Of a stretch of DNA of 64,000 nt, positions 40,515 through 48,828 are shown piece by piece. The translations under genes were made by a program, and so were the position numbers. A model generated the notes under the pieces. The model was not told the DNA's origin and searched no databases. It was given only the letters and a program-made list of their open reading frames with translations. Within the stretch, counting starts at the first letter, position 1; each line of letters starts with the position of its first letter. Source of the stretch: Streptomyces echinoruber (lineage in GTDB: Bacteria > Actinomycetota > Actinomycetes > Streptomycetales > Streptomycetaceae); the NCBI RefSeq assembly GCF_014651135.1, contig NZ_BMWH01000003.1, positions 370,723 to 434,722 of the forward strand. The letters run 5' to 3'.

Positions 40515-41102
40515 ATGGGAACCAAGACTGGAGACGAGGCCGGGGCCACGGCGGAGACCGGGGCGACCGAGGCCGCCGGGGCCGCCGGGGAACGGCACGA
40601 CGAGGAGGCGGCGGACCGCACCGGGACCGACGCCGGGGCGCAGGCGGCGGAGGCGGACGCCGCGGTGGCGGAGGACGACGCCGGCGCCCGGCAGGAGCCC
40701 GCGGGCCCCTCCGGCGTCGGGCAGGGCGCGGGCGCCGTCGTCTCCGCCGTGCTGGGCCTCGTCTCGCTCACCGGCGGCTGGATCGGCACCGTCGCCGGTG
40801 CGCGCGAGCAGCTCATCGGCCAGCTGCAGACGTCCACCTCCGCGACCGTCGCCCAGCAGATCAAGGAGGTCTACGGCGACGCGTGGCGGACCACCGCCCT
40901 GTGGGCCGGCCTGTTCGCCCTGGCCGCGCTGGTCACCGGCGTCGTCGTGCTGGCCAGGCCCGCCTTCGGCGCGCCCGGACGGCCGCAGGCCGCGTGGATC
41001 AAGTCGGTCGCCTGGGCGGGCGTCACCCTCGGCGTCGTCGGCCTGCTGCTGGCCGTTCTGAAGTACACCGGCGTGCTGCTCGGCCTGCCGTCGGCGAGCT
41101 GA
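40515..41102 (+). CDS. Membrane protein with acidic Ala/Glu-rich N terminus
   Basis: The 195-residue product starts with ~70 residues rich in Ala, Glu, Asp and Gly (GAQAAEADAAVAEDDAG) and then three hydrophobic helices (GAVVSAVLGLVSLTGGWIG, ALWAGLFALAALVTGVVVLA, WAGVTLGVVGLLLAVLKYTGVLL). It resembles the acidic-tail membrane protein upstream in plan only. Function unknown. Confidence 0.7.
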   Translation: MGTKTGDEAGATAETGATEAAGAAGERHDEEAADRTGTDAGAQAAEADAAVAEDDAGARQEPAGPSGVGQGAGAVVSAVLGLVSLTGGWIGTVAGAREQLIGQLQTSTSATVAQQIKEVYGDAWRTTALWAGLFALAALVTGVVVLARPAFGAPGRPQAAWIKSVAWAGVTLGVVGLLLAVLKYTGVLLGLPSAS

Positions 41103-41181
41103 GCCGCGCGGCGCACCGCCTCCGGGGCGCGACCGCTTCCGCGGCACGCACCGCTCCCCGCGAGGCGCGGGCCGGCGTGGC

Positions 41182-41254
41182 GTCTTAGTCCGGTGAGGGG
41201 TCTCAGGACACCGCCTTACGGCGGGTCTTGGGACCCCTCACGTGTGTCTAAGAC
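41182..41254. repeat. Long imperfect hairpin, ~36-bp arms
   Basis: The outer arms GTCTTAG/CTAAGAC, middle arms GTGAGGGGTC/GACCCCTCAC (perfect 10 bp) and inner CCGCC/GGCGG pair around a TTAC tip. It may be a terminator for the upstream membrane-protein gene or a regulatory structure for the downstream pair. Confidence 0.7.
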
Positions 41255-41336
41255 CCCGCCGGCCACCGAAGATGCGGAACTCTCCCGATGTGGCCCACCC
41301 CCCTGGGACCGGAGGCTTGAGGCGTCGCGGAAAGCG

Positions 41337-41395
41337 GCACCGACACCGGCACCGGGACCGGCACCAGAACCGGCACCAGAACCGGCACCGGTCCT
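41337..41395 (+). repeat. 12-bp tandem array upstream of the small LuxR-linked gene
   Basis: Units GGCACCGACACC, GGCACCGGGACC, GGCACCAGAACC (twice) and GGCACCGGTCC occur head to tail, ending about 17 bp before the ATG. Confidence 0.85.
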
Positions 41396-41411
41396 TCCAC
41401 AGGGAGACACG

Positions 41412-41585
41412 ATGTTCGCCTACGAACTCCACCAGGCCCGCTCCGCCGACCTCCTCCGCGAGGCCGCCCGGCACCGCCTCGCCCAGGAGGCCCTCCGCCA
41501 CCGCCGCTCCGCCACGCGCCACCGGGCGCAGGACCGCTCCCCTACCGACCGGTCCCGGCGGCACTGGTTCACGCGGGCCGCGTGA
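41412..41585 (+). CDS. Small basic protein coupled to the LuxR regulator
   Basis: The 57-residue protein (begins MFAYELHQARSADLLREAAR) is mostly helical and rich in Arg, His and Ala. AGGGAG precedes the ATG. I recall similar small proteins (MFxYELHQxRSAEL) scattered in Streptomyces, often next to regulators; none has a known role. Its TGA overlaps the GTG at 41582 of the large regulator. Confidence 0.75.
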   Translation: MFAYELHQARSADLLREAARHRLAQEALRHRRSATRHRAQDRSPTDRSRRHWFTRAA

Positions 41586-44500
41586 GCGCGGGGGAGGCCC
41601 GGCCGGCGGCCGCCGCGGCCCCGGGCGTCCTCGCGACGCCGCCCCGGCGCCCCCGGGCGGTGCCCGCCGCGGCGGCGGACACCGCGTCCGCGGCGGCGGA
41701 CACCGCACCCACCCCGGCAGCGGGCACCGCGCCCACCCCGGCAGCGGGCACCGCGCCCGCCGCGGACCGTGCCGCGCGGCCCGCCGCGGGCTCTGCCGTG
41801 CGCAAAACCAGTGCCGGGCTGTCGGACCCCCGTGCCATGCTCGGGGCCGTGGAGACAAGGTCCGTCAGTCCGGTGTTCGTCGGTCGCGACGACGAGTTGG
41901 AGATGCTCGACCAGGCGCTCGCCCGAGCCGGCACGGGGGAGCCGCAGACCCTGCTGATCGCCGGTGAGGCGGGCGTCGGCAAGACGCGCCTGGTGGAGGA
42001 GTTCGCCGGCGCGGCCGGCCGGCGGGGGGCCGTCGTGGCGCTCGGCGGCTGCGTGGAGATCGGCGCGGACGGGCTGCCGTTCGCCCCGTTCTCCGCCGCG
42101 CTGCGCGCCCTGCGCCGGGAGCTGCCCGGGGAACTGGCCGCCGCGGCCGCCGGGCAGGAGGAGGAACTCGCCCGGCTGCTGCCGGAGTTGGGCCAGGCCC
42201 GCGCGGGACGGCACGACGAGGAGGGCATGGCCCGCCTGTTCGAGCTCACCGCGCGCCTGCTGGAGCGCGTCGCCGCCGACCGGACCGTCGTCGTCGCCCT
42301 GGAGGACCTGCACTGGGCCGACGCCTCCACCCGCCACCTGCTCGCCTACCTGCTGCGTACCCTGCGCACCGGCCGCCTGGTGGTGCTGGCCACCTACCGC
42401 TCCGACGACATCCACCGCCGCCACCCGCTGCGCCCGCTGCTCGCCGAACTGGACCGGCTGCGCACCGTCCGCCGCCTGGAGCTGCGCCGTTTCACCCGCG
42501 ACGAGGTGGCCCGCCAGATCGCCGGCATCCTCGCCGCCGAACCCGACCCCGACCAGGTCGACGACATCTTCCGCCGTTCCGACGGCAACGCCTTCTTCGT
42601 CGAGGAACTCGCCGTCGCCGCGGCCGAGGGCGGCTGCGCCGGACTCACCGACTCCCTGCGCGATCTGCTGCTGGTCCGCGTGGAGGGCCTGCCCGAACCG
42701 GCCCAGCGCGTGGTGCGCGTCGTCGCCGAGGGCGGCTCCCGCGTCGAGTACCGGCTGCTCGCCGCGGTGGCCCGGCTCGCCGAGGACGACCTCATCGAGG
42801 CGCTGCGGGCGGCCGTGAACGCCGGCATCCTCACCCCCACGCCCGACGGCGACGGCTACCGCTTCCGGCACGCCCTGGTCCGCGAGGCCGTCGCCGACGA
42901 CCTGCTGCCCGGCGAGCGCTCCCGCCTCAACCGCCGTTACGCCGAAGCCCTGGAGGCCGACCCGACACTCGTCCCCGCCGACGAGCGCGCCACCCGCCTG
43001 GCCAGCTACTGGTACCACGCCCACGACCCCGCCAAGGCCCTGCCCGCCGTCCTGGACGCCTCCGTCGAGGCCCGCGCCCGCCACGCCTACAGCGAGCAAC
43101 TCCGGCTCCTGGAGCGGGCGATGGAGCTGTGGGACGCCGCCCCGCAGGAGGTGCGGGCCACCCTGCGCCCCGTCGACCACGCCGAGGTGTATCCCCCCTG
43201 CGGCCGTGACCCGCAGGCCGCGCCCCTGCGCTACCTCGACCTCATGGCCGAGGCCGCCGTCGCCGGACGCTTCTGCGGCGAACGCGAACGCGCCCTGCAG
43301 ATCACCAAGCGCGCCCTGCGCCTGCTCCAGGACGAGGGGGACTCCTCCCCCGGCTCTCAGCCGGGTCCGGGCAGCGGGGACTCCCACCGCGCCGCCTGGT
43401 TCTGGATCCAGCGCTCCCGTCTGGTGCAGTCCCTGGCCCGCGGCGACGGCTGGCGCGAACTGGCCACCGCCCAGGAGCTGATGCGCGGCCTGCCGCCCTC
43501 GGAGGTGCACGCCGAGGTGCTCGCCAACGTCGCCAACTGGTCGATGCTGCACGCCCCCGGCCCGGACGCGCTGTCCGCCGCCGAGCGGGCCGTGGAGTAC
43601 GCGCGCATGGTCGGCGCCCGCGAGATCGAGCTCAACGCCCGCCTCACCCTGGGCGGTCTCACCGTCGACGCCGGCGATGTAGAGGCGGGTCTGGCCGAGA
43701 TGCGCGAGGTCATCGAGCGGGCGCTGGCCGAGGGCGTGCCGCAGGTCGCGGCCCGCGCCTACGTCAACCTGCCCTCCGAGCTGGAGTCGGTGGGCCGCAG
43801 CCGGGAGGCCGTGCCGATCCTGGAGGAGGGCATCGCCTTCACCCGCCGGTTCGGCCAGGTGGACTCCGAGGCCTGGGTGTGGGGCAACCTGTCCGACTCG
43901 CTGTACTCGCTCGGCCGCTGGGACGAGGCCGCACGGGCCGCCGCGCAGGCGCTGTCGGTGGGGCACAGCGCCAAACCGCAGGGCACGGGCGCGTTCAAGC
44001 TCGCCCACATCTCCCTCAGCCGCGGCGACGTGGCCGCCGCCGCCCGGCACCTGGCCGCCGGCCGCGCCCACTTCGGCACCCACGACCCCATGCCCCAGCA
44101 GTGGATCCCCGAGGCCCGCGTCGCCCTCGGGGTCGCCGTCGGCGAGGGCCGCTTCCTCGACGCCCGGGAAGCCCTGGTGCGCGCCCTGGACGCCGGGTTC
44201 CCGCCGGGCACCCACCGCTACGCCTGGCCGCTGCTGCGGGCCGCCGCCACCGCCGAGGCCGACGCCCGTGCCCTGCCCGCCGCCGCGCCGGGCCGCGCCG
44301 GGATCCTGGAGCGGCTCACCGAGGCGGTCCGCACCACCACCACGGGCGCGCCCGTCTGGGACGCCCACCAGCAGTGGGCCCGCGCCGAGTTGCACCGCGT
44401 CACCGGCCGGGACACCCCCGACCTGTGGAACGAGGTGGTCACCGCCTTCGAACGTCTGGAGCGGCCCTACGACCTCGCCCGCGTCCGGTACCGCCTGGCC

Positions 44501-44911
44501 GCCGCCCTGCTCGCCGCCGGCGACACCGACCGGGAGCGGGCCACCGAGCTGCTGCGGCTGGCGCACGCCGTCGCCAGCCACCTGGGCGCGCGTCCGCTCG
44601 CCGAGGCCGTCGCCCTGCTCGCCCAGCGCGCCCGCCTGCCGCTCGCCCGCGACCCGCGGCCGGCGTCCGCCGACCCCGCCGACGCCCTCGGCCTGACCAG
44701 CCGGGAGCGGGACGTGCTGCGCCTGGTCGCCGCCGGCCGCACCAACCGGCAGATAGCCGAGGAGCTGTTCATCTCCCCGAAGACGGCCAGCGTCCACGTC
44801 TCCAACATCCTCGCCAAGCTGGGCGTCTCCGGCCGCGGCGAGGCGGCCGCGGTGGCGCACCGGGTCGGGCTGGTGGCGGAGGAGTCCGGTGACCGGCTGG
44901 TGGCGGGATGA
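41582..44911 (+). CDS. Large AAA-LuxR (LAL-like) transcriptional regulator
   Basis: The regulator has an AAA ATPase domain (Walker A AGEAGVGKTRL, Walker B VVVALEDLHWAD), a long helical TPR-like middle and a C-terminal LuxR HTH (LTSRERDVLRLVAAGRTNRQIAEELFISPKTASVHVSNILAKLGV). The first ~85 residues from the coupled GTG are Ala/Pro repeats (TAPTPAAG twice) unlike a domain; the conserved part begins around FVGRDDELEMLDQAL, so an internal start near 41798-41837 is possible. About 10-12 residues (GDSSPGSQPGPGSGDSH) at 43336-43388 replace a shorter stretch in relatives and come from a palindromic sequence. Target genes are unknown. Confidence 0.88.
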   Translation: MSAGEARPAAAAAPGVLATPPRRPRAVPAAAADTASAAADTAPTPAAGTAPTPAAGTAPAADRAARPAAGSAVRKTSAGLSDPRAMLGAVETRSVSPVFVGRDDELEMLDQALARAGTGEPQTLLIAGEAGVGKTRLVEEFAGAAGRRGAVVALGGCVEIGADGLPFAPFSAALRALRRELPGELAAAAAGQEEELARLLPELGQARAGRHDEEGMARLFELTARLLERVAADRTVVVALEDLHWADASTRHLLAYLLRTLRTGRLVVLATYRSDDIHRRHPLRPLLAELDRLRTVRRLELRRFTRDEVARQIAGILAAEPDPDQVDDIFRRSDGNAFFVEELAVAAAEGGCAGLTDSLRDLLLVRVEGLPEPAQRVVRVVAEGGSRVEYRLLAAVARLAEDDLIEALRAAVNAGILTPTPDGDGYRFRHALVREAVADDLLPGERSRLNRRYAEALEADPTLVPADERATRLASYWYHAHDPAKALPAVLDASVEARARHAYSEQLRLLERAMELWDAAPQEVRATLRPVDHAEVYPPCGRDPQAAPLRYLDLMAEAAVAGRFCGERERALQITKRALRLLQDEGDSSPGSQPGPGSGDSHRAAWFWIQRSRLVQSLARGDGWRELATAQELMRGLPPSEVHAEVLANVANWSMLHAPGPDALSAAERAVEYARMVGAREIELNARLTLGGLTVDAGDVEAGLAEMREVIERALAEGVPQVAARAYVNLPSELESVGRSREAVPILEEGIAFTRRFGQVDSEAWVWGNLSDSLYSLGRWDEAARAAAQALSVGHSAKPQGTGAFKLAHISLSRGDVAAAARHLAAGRAHFGTHDPMPQQWIPEARVALGVAVGEGRFLDAREALVRALDAGFPPGTHRYAWPLLRAAATAEADARALPAAAPGRAGILERLTEAVRTTTTGAPVWDAHQQWARAELHRVTGRDTPDLWNEVVTAFERLERPYDLARVRYRLAAALLAAGDTDRERATELLRLAHAVASHLGARPLAEAVALLAQRARLPLARDPRPASADPADALGLTSRERDVLRLVAAGRTNRQIAEELFISPKTASVHVSNILAKLGVSGRGEAAAVAHRVGLVAEESGDRLVAG
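43336..43386 (+). repeat. Palindromic insertion in the LuxR regulator gene
   Basis: GGGGGACTCCTCCCCC and CGGCTCTCAGCCGG are inverted repeats side by side, followed by GGGGACTCCC. The insertion appears to keep frame and interrupts a conserved stretch between LRLLQDEGD and RAAWFWIQRSR. Confidence 0.6.
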
Positions 44912-44983
44912 TGGACGGGGACCCGCGGACCGCCGGTCCGCACCGTGCTTCCCCGGCCGCCCCGCGGCCCGGAGAGGAGAACG

Positions 44984-45163
44984 ATGTTCAACGTCTTCGA
45001 GGAACTGTTCGCACCGGGCCGCAAGCACACCCACGACGAGGAGAAACGGCTGGAGCTCAGCCGTGAGGAGGTGGGCGACAGCGACCCCGGACGCGGGCCG
45101 ATAGACCTCGCGTCGGGCAAGGCCGTCATACGGCTGCCCCGGCGCGCGCGGAACGAGGGGTGA
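44984..45163 (+). CDS. Small conserved actinobacterial protein (DUF6191-like)
   Basis: The 59-residue product (begins MFNVFEELFAPGRKHTHDEE) has a conserved N-terminal FxEExFAPGRKH pattern and an acidic middle (LSREEVGDSDPGRGPIDLASGKAVI). I think this is the small DUF6191 family, unknown function. GGAGAGGAGA is an excellent ribosome binding site. It lies between the LuxR gene and the convergent sugar dehydrogenase gene. Confidence 0.75.
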   Translation: MFNVFEELFAPGRKHTHDEEKRLELSREEVGDSDPGRGPIDLASGKAVIRLPRRARNEG

Positions 45164-45175
45164 CGGGGGCGCGCC

Positions 45176-46333
45176 TCACGTCACCCGCAGCTCCAGGATC
45201 CGGTCGTCGCCCCGGCGCGGCCGGCCCCGGCCGTCGGTGTTGCTGGTCACCAGCCACAGCCGGTCGCCGCCCGCCGGCACCACGGTGCGCAGCCGGCCAA
45301 AGTCGCCGGTGAGGAACGCCTGCGGCGCGGCCGAGGTGTGGGTGCCGGCGAGCGGAACGCGCCACAGCCGCTGCCCCCTCAGGGCGGCCATCCAGACCGA
45401 GCCCTTGGCGTAGGCGATGCCGCTGGGGGAGGCGTCGTCGGTGTGCCACTGGGCGACCGGGTCGTGGTACCGCGGGTCGCCGGACCGGCCCTCGGCGTCC
45501 GGCCAGCCGTAGTTGCCGCCCGGTGCGATCGCGTTGAGCTCGTCCCAGGTGTCCTGGCCGAACTCGGAGGCGAACAGGCGCTGCCTGCCGTCCCAGGCCA
45601 GGCCCTGCACATTGCGGTGGCCGTAGGTGTACACGACGGAGCCGGGGAACGGGTTGCCGGGCGCGGGCTCGCCCTCCGGCGTCATCCGCAGGATCTTGCC
45701 GCCCAGCGACTTCCGGTCCTGCGCCAGGTCGCGCTCGCCGCTCTCGCCGGTGCCCGCGTACAGCATCCCGTCGGGGCCGAAGGCGATCCGGCCGCCGTTG
45801 TGGATGGCGCCCTTCGGGATGCCCTTGAAGACGGTGTCGGGCGCGCCGAGCTGCTCACCGGCCGGCTTCTTCGCGTCGTACAGCATCCGTACGATGCGGT
45901 TGTCCGAGGCCGAGGTGAAGTACGCGTAGACCATGTGGTCGGAGGCGTAGTGCGGCGACAGGGCGATGCCGAGCAGGCCGCCCTCGCCGGCCGGCGACAC
46001 CCCCGACACCTCGCCCAGTACCGTCTTGCGGCCGCTGCCGGTGTCGATCCGGGTGATCGTGCCGTCGTCCCGTGAGGAGACCAGCAGGTCCCCGTCGGGC
46101 AGCGGCGCCAGCCCCCACGGCGTCTTCAGGCCGTCCGCGACGGTCCGCAGCACCTTCACCGACCCCTTCGCCGGCGGTGTCTCCTCCGCCGCTCGCCCAG
46201 GGGCCGACGCCCCGGCGCCGGCGCGGCTCGGCGCCGTACCGCCGTGGGACGGGCCCGTGCCGTCCCCGGAGCAGCCGGCCGCCAGCAGGAGCGACGCCGC
46301 GGCCAGCGCGGTCGCCACAGCTCGACGTTGCAC
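45176..46333 (-). CDS. PQQ-type glucose/sorbosone dehydrogenase lipoprotein
   Basis: This 385-residue lipoprotein has a short signal MQRRAVATALAAASLLLAAGC with lipid site C21, a Gly/Ser/Thr linker and then a six-bladed beta-propeller of the GSDH family: LKTPWGLAPLPDGDLLVSSRDDG, GEGGLLGIALSPHYASD, HNGGRIAFGPDGMLYAGTGE, YGHRNVQGLAWD and GGNYGWPDAEG. PQQ-binding residues look conserved, but PQQ use is inferred. GTG at 46333 with AAGGGA is preferred; MSDREST at 46375 is possible and would add 14 residues. Confidence 0.87.
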   Translation of the reverse strand: MQRRAVATALAAASLLLAAGCSGDGTGPSHGGTAPSRAGAGASAPGRAAEETPPAKGSVKVLRTVADGLKTPWGLAPLPDGDLLVSSRDDGTITRIDTGSGRKTVLGEVSGVSPAGEGGLLGIALSPHYASDHMVYAYFTSASDNRIVRMLYDAKKPAGEQLGAPDTVFKGIPKGAIHNGGRIAFGPDGMLYAGTGESGERDLAQDRKSLGGKILRMTPEGEPAPGNPFPGSVVYTYGHRNVQGLAWDGRQRLFASEFGQDTWDELNAIAPGGNYGWPDAEGRSGDPRYHDPVAQWHTDDASPSGIAYAKGSVWMAALRGQRLWRVPLAGTHTSAAPQAFLTGDFGRLRTVVPAGGDRLWLVTSNTDGRGRPRRGDDRILELRVT

Positions 46334-46502
46334 GATCGTGGTCCCTTCGGCAGGGGTGCTCTCCCTGTCAGACATCGCTCGCCCCTCAGGAGTTCCCGGC
46401 CCGGGGAATGTCGCACGAACCGGGGAACGGCGCGGCGCACCGGAGGCGCACCGGCGGACGGCCGGAAAGCCACCCCGGGGCACAACCGCGTCCGCCCCGC
46501 GA

Positions 46503-46625
46503 AGCCCCTCAGCCCCGGGCCCCCAGTCCCGGGCCCCTCAGTCCCGGGCCCCTCAGTCCCGGGCCCCTCAGTCCCAGGCCCCTCAGTCCCAGGCCCCCCA
46601 GTCCCAGGCCCCTCAGTCCCAGGAC
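46503..46625 (-). repeat. 15-bp tandem array spanning the aldo/keto reductase stop
   Basis: About eight 15-bp units CAGTCCCGGGCCCCT or CAGTCCCAGGCCCCT (plus-strand reading) run from the last codons of the reductase gene past its stop. On the minus strand most units contain TGA in the same phase as the real stop. Confidence 0.92.
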
Positions 46626-47611
46626 CCCTGCGCCGGCGGCAGCTCCGCCACCTCCGCCAGGTCCTCCCGGGTCAGCCGCAGGCGCGCCGCGCCCGCGTTC
46701 TCCGCCACCCAGCGCTCGTGCTTGGCGCCCGGGACGGGGACGACGTGGCGGCCCTGGGCGAGCACCCAGGCGAGGGCGACCTGGGCGGGGGTGACGTGCT
46801 CGCCGTGGCGGCGGGCGATGCGGCGCAGGCCGGCCACGATGGGCTGGTTGGCGGCCATCATCTCGGCGGTGAAGCGGGGGTGGCGGGCGCGCACGTCGTC
46901 GGGTTCGAAGCCCTCGCCGGGCGTCAGGGTGCCGGTGAGGAAGCCGTTGCCGAGGGGCATCGCGGCGAGGAAGCCGACGCCGCGCGCCTCGCACCAGGGC
47001 AGCAGCGTCTCCAGCGCCTCCGGGGACCACACCGACAGCTCGGCCTGCACCGCGGCGACCGGGAAGACCTGCTGCACCCGCTCCAACTGCCGGATCGTCG
47101 CGTCGTACAGGCCCGTCCCGGGCCGGCGCGCGGCCCGCGCGCCCACCGCGCACAGCCCGAGCGCCCGCACCTTCCCGGCCCGTACGAGTTCGGCCATCGC
47201 GCCCCACGTCTCCTCGACCGGCACCTCCGGGTCGGCGCGGTGCAGCTGGTAGAGGTCGATCACGTCGGTCTGCAGCCGGCGCAGCGAGGCGTCGCAGGCG
47301 CGTCGGACGTACCCGGGGCGGCCGTTGGCCACGATGTGCTGCTCACCCACCAGCAGGCCGACCTTGGTCGACACGAAGGCGTCCCGGCGCCGCTCCTTGA
47401 GCACCCGCCCCAGCAGCAGCTCGTTGGTGAACGGCCCGTACATGTCGGCCGTGTCCAGCAGCGTCGAGCCCAGGTCCAGCGCCCGGTGCACCGCCCTGAG
47501 CGACTCCTCGCCCCGCTGCCGCGAGGTGCTGTACGCCCAGCTCATCGGCATGCACCCGAGTCCCACGGCCCCCACCGAGAGCGCCGCCGCGCCGATCGTC
47601 CTGCGCTCCAC
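46613..47611 (-). CDS. Aldo/keto reductase
   Basis: This 332-residue NADPH-dependent barrel has the catalytic tetrad region LLDTADMYGPFTNELLLGR (Asp, Tyr), FVSTKVG (Lys) and LYQLHRADPEVPVEETWGAM (His), with the C-terminal cofactor motif VVPVPGAKHERWVAENAGAARLRLT. Substrate unknown. A TTG 11 codons upstream is also in frame, but GTG at 47611 follows GAGGGAGGG and fits better. It diverges from the D-hydroxyacid dehydrogenase gene across a palindrome. Confidence 0.88.
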   Translation of the reverse strand: MERRTIGAAALSVGAVGLGCMPMSWAYSTSRQRGEESLRAVHRALDLGSTLLDTADMYGPFTNELLLGRVLKERRRDAFVSTKVGLLVGEQHIVANGRPGYVRRACDASLRRLQTDVIDLYQLHRADPEVPVEETWGAMAELVRAGKVRALGLCAVGARAARRPGTGLYDATIRQLERVQQVFPVAAVQAELSVWSPEALETLLPWCEARGVGFLAAMPLGNGFLTGTLTPGEGFEPDDVRARHPRFTAEMMAANQPIVAGLRRIARRHGEHVTPAQVALAWVLAQGRHVVPVPGAKHERWVAENAGAARLRLTREDLAEVAELPPAQGSWD

Positions 47612-47653
47612 CTGCTCGTTGCCCTCCCTCTCCAGCCACCCCAACCTAACCTC

Positions 47654-47680
47654 TGCGCCCCGGGCGCACTGACATAGCCT
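47654..47680. promoter_or_regulatory. Divergent promoter with palindrome
   Basis: TGCGCCC-C-GGGCGCA at 47654-47668 is a perfect inverted repeat. TAGCCT at 47675-47680 ends 6 bp before the ATG of the dehydrogenase gene, suggesting a leaderless mRNA. On the other strand TAGGTT (47645-47650) is a -10 for the reductase gene. The palindrome could serve both. Confidence 0.5.
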
Positions 47681-47686
47681 GCGACC

Positions 47687-48640
47687 ATGAGTGCTGCTGA
47701 CGTGTGGCTGCCCCTACCGCCCGAGGAGATCGAGGGGCTCCCCGAGGGGCCGCGGTACCTGTTCTGGGACGGCGCCGAGGAGTTCCCCGCCGACCCGGCC
47801 GACTGCGTCTTCTACGTCGTGCCCTACATGAAGCCGTCGCAGGTCTGCCGGCGGCCGCTGCCGCGGATGCGGTCGGTGCGGGTCGTGCAGACCCTGTCGG
47901 CCGGCGTCGACCACGTCGAGCCGGGCCTGGCCGACCTGCCCCCCGGGGTGCTGCTGTGCAACGCGCGCGGCGTGCACGAGGCGAGCACCGCCGAGCTGAC
48001 CCTCGCCCTGATCCTCGCCTCGCTGCGGGGCGTGCCGGACTTCGTGCGGGCCCAGGACCGCGGGGAGTGGCTCGGCGGTTTCCGGCCGGCGCTCGCCGAC
48101 CGGACCGTGCTCATCGTGGGGTACGGCTCGATCGGCGCCGCCATCGAGGACCGGCTCGCGCCGTTCGAACTCGCGCGGGTCCTGCGCGTCGCGCGCTCCG
48201 CGCGCACCACGAAGCGCGGTCCGGTGCATCCGCTCACCGATCTGCCCGCGCTGCTCCCGCAGGCCGACGTCGTCGTCCTGTCCACCCCCTTGACGGAGCA
48301 GACGCGCGGACTCGCGGGCGCCGACTTCCTGGCCCGCATGAAGGACGGCGCCCTCCTGGTCAACGTCGCCCGCGGCCCCGTCGTCGACACCAAGGCCCTG
48401 CTGGCCGAGCTGGACAGCGGCCGCCTCACCGCCGCCCTCGACGTCACCGACCCCGAGCCCCTGCCCCCCGAGCACCCCCTGTGGCGCGCCCCGGGCGTGC
48501 TGATCACCCCGCACGCCGGCGGGCCGACGTCGGCGTTCCTGCCGCGCGCCCGGCGGCTCCTGACCGGCCAGTTGCGCCGGTTCGTGAACCGGGAGCCGCT
48601 GCGCAACGTGATCCTGACGACGGGTACGACCACCGCGTAA
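47687..48640 (+). CDS. D-2-hydroxyacid dehydrogenase family protein
   Basis: This 317-residue enzyme has the NAD site TVLIVGYGSIGAAIEDRL, the family signature ADVVVLSTPLTEQTRGLAGADFLARMKDGALLVNVARGPVVDT with the catalytic Arg, Glu in TDPEPLPPEHPLW and His in ITPHAGGPT. It reduces or oxidises a 2-keto/hydroxy acid; substrate unknown. No ribosome binding site is visible; the promoter places the transcription start at the ATG. Confidence 0.88.
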   Translation: MSAADVWLPLPPEEIEGLPEGPRYLFWDGAEEFPADPADCVFYVVPYMKPSQVCRRPLPRMRSVRVVQTLSAGVDHVEPGLADLPPGVLLCNARGVHEASTAELTLALILASLRGVPDFVRAQDRGEWLGGFRPALADRTVLIVGYGSIGAAIEDRLAPFELARVLRVARSARTTKRGPVHPLTDLPALLPQADVVVLSTPLTEQTRGLAGADFLARMKDGALLVNVARGPVVDTKALLAELDSGRLTAALDVTDPEPLPPEHPLWRAPGVLITPHAGGPTSAFLPRARRLLTGQLRRFVNREPLRNVILTTGTTTA

Positions 48641-48734
48641 TCCGGTTCGGGCACCCTGCGCAACCTTCCGGACGCGGTGGGTACCCGCATATCCGCTGGT
48701 CGTCACGGAGCGTAGAGAAGCTATGTCCCTGAGT

Positions 48735-48754
48735 GACGATACTGGTGTATCGTC
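48735..48754. promoter_or_regulatory. Inverted repeat upstream of the His-rich gene
   Basis: GACGATA-CTGGTG-TATCGTC is a perfect 7-bp inverted repeat, 75 bp before the His-rich start. It is more AT-rich than its surroundings and looks like a regulator site rather than a terminator. Confidence 0.45.
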
Positions 48755-48828
48755 CCGACAGGGGCTGCGCCGCGCACCGTTCGGCGCCAGGGGATGGACC
48801 TTTCGGACTGTGAGGGGGGCGACGGACG

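Larger units (their letters stand above)
41103..41411 (+). promoter_or_regulatory. 309-bp region with a long hairpin and a 12-bp array
   Basis: No gene is supported here. It contains a long imperfect palindrome at 41182-41254 and five 12-bp units beginning GGCACC at 41337-41395. AGGGAG follows as ribosome binding site of the small gene downstream. Confidence 0.65.

Noticed and set aside
41420..45034. A very long open frame (about 1200 codons) on the minus strand opposite the LuxR regulator
   Set aside because: It is an antisense shadow of high-GC codon bias: composition is Gly/Arg/Val/His-rich without any domain, and the plus-strand gene has clear AAA and HTH motifs.
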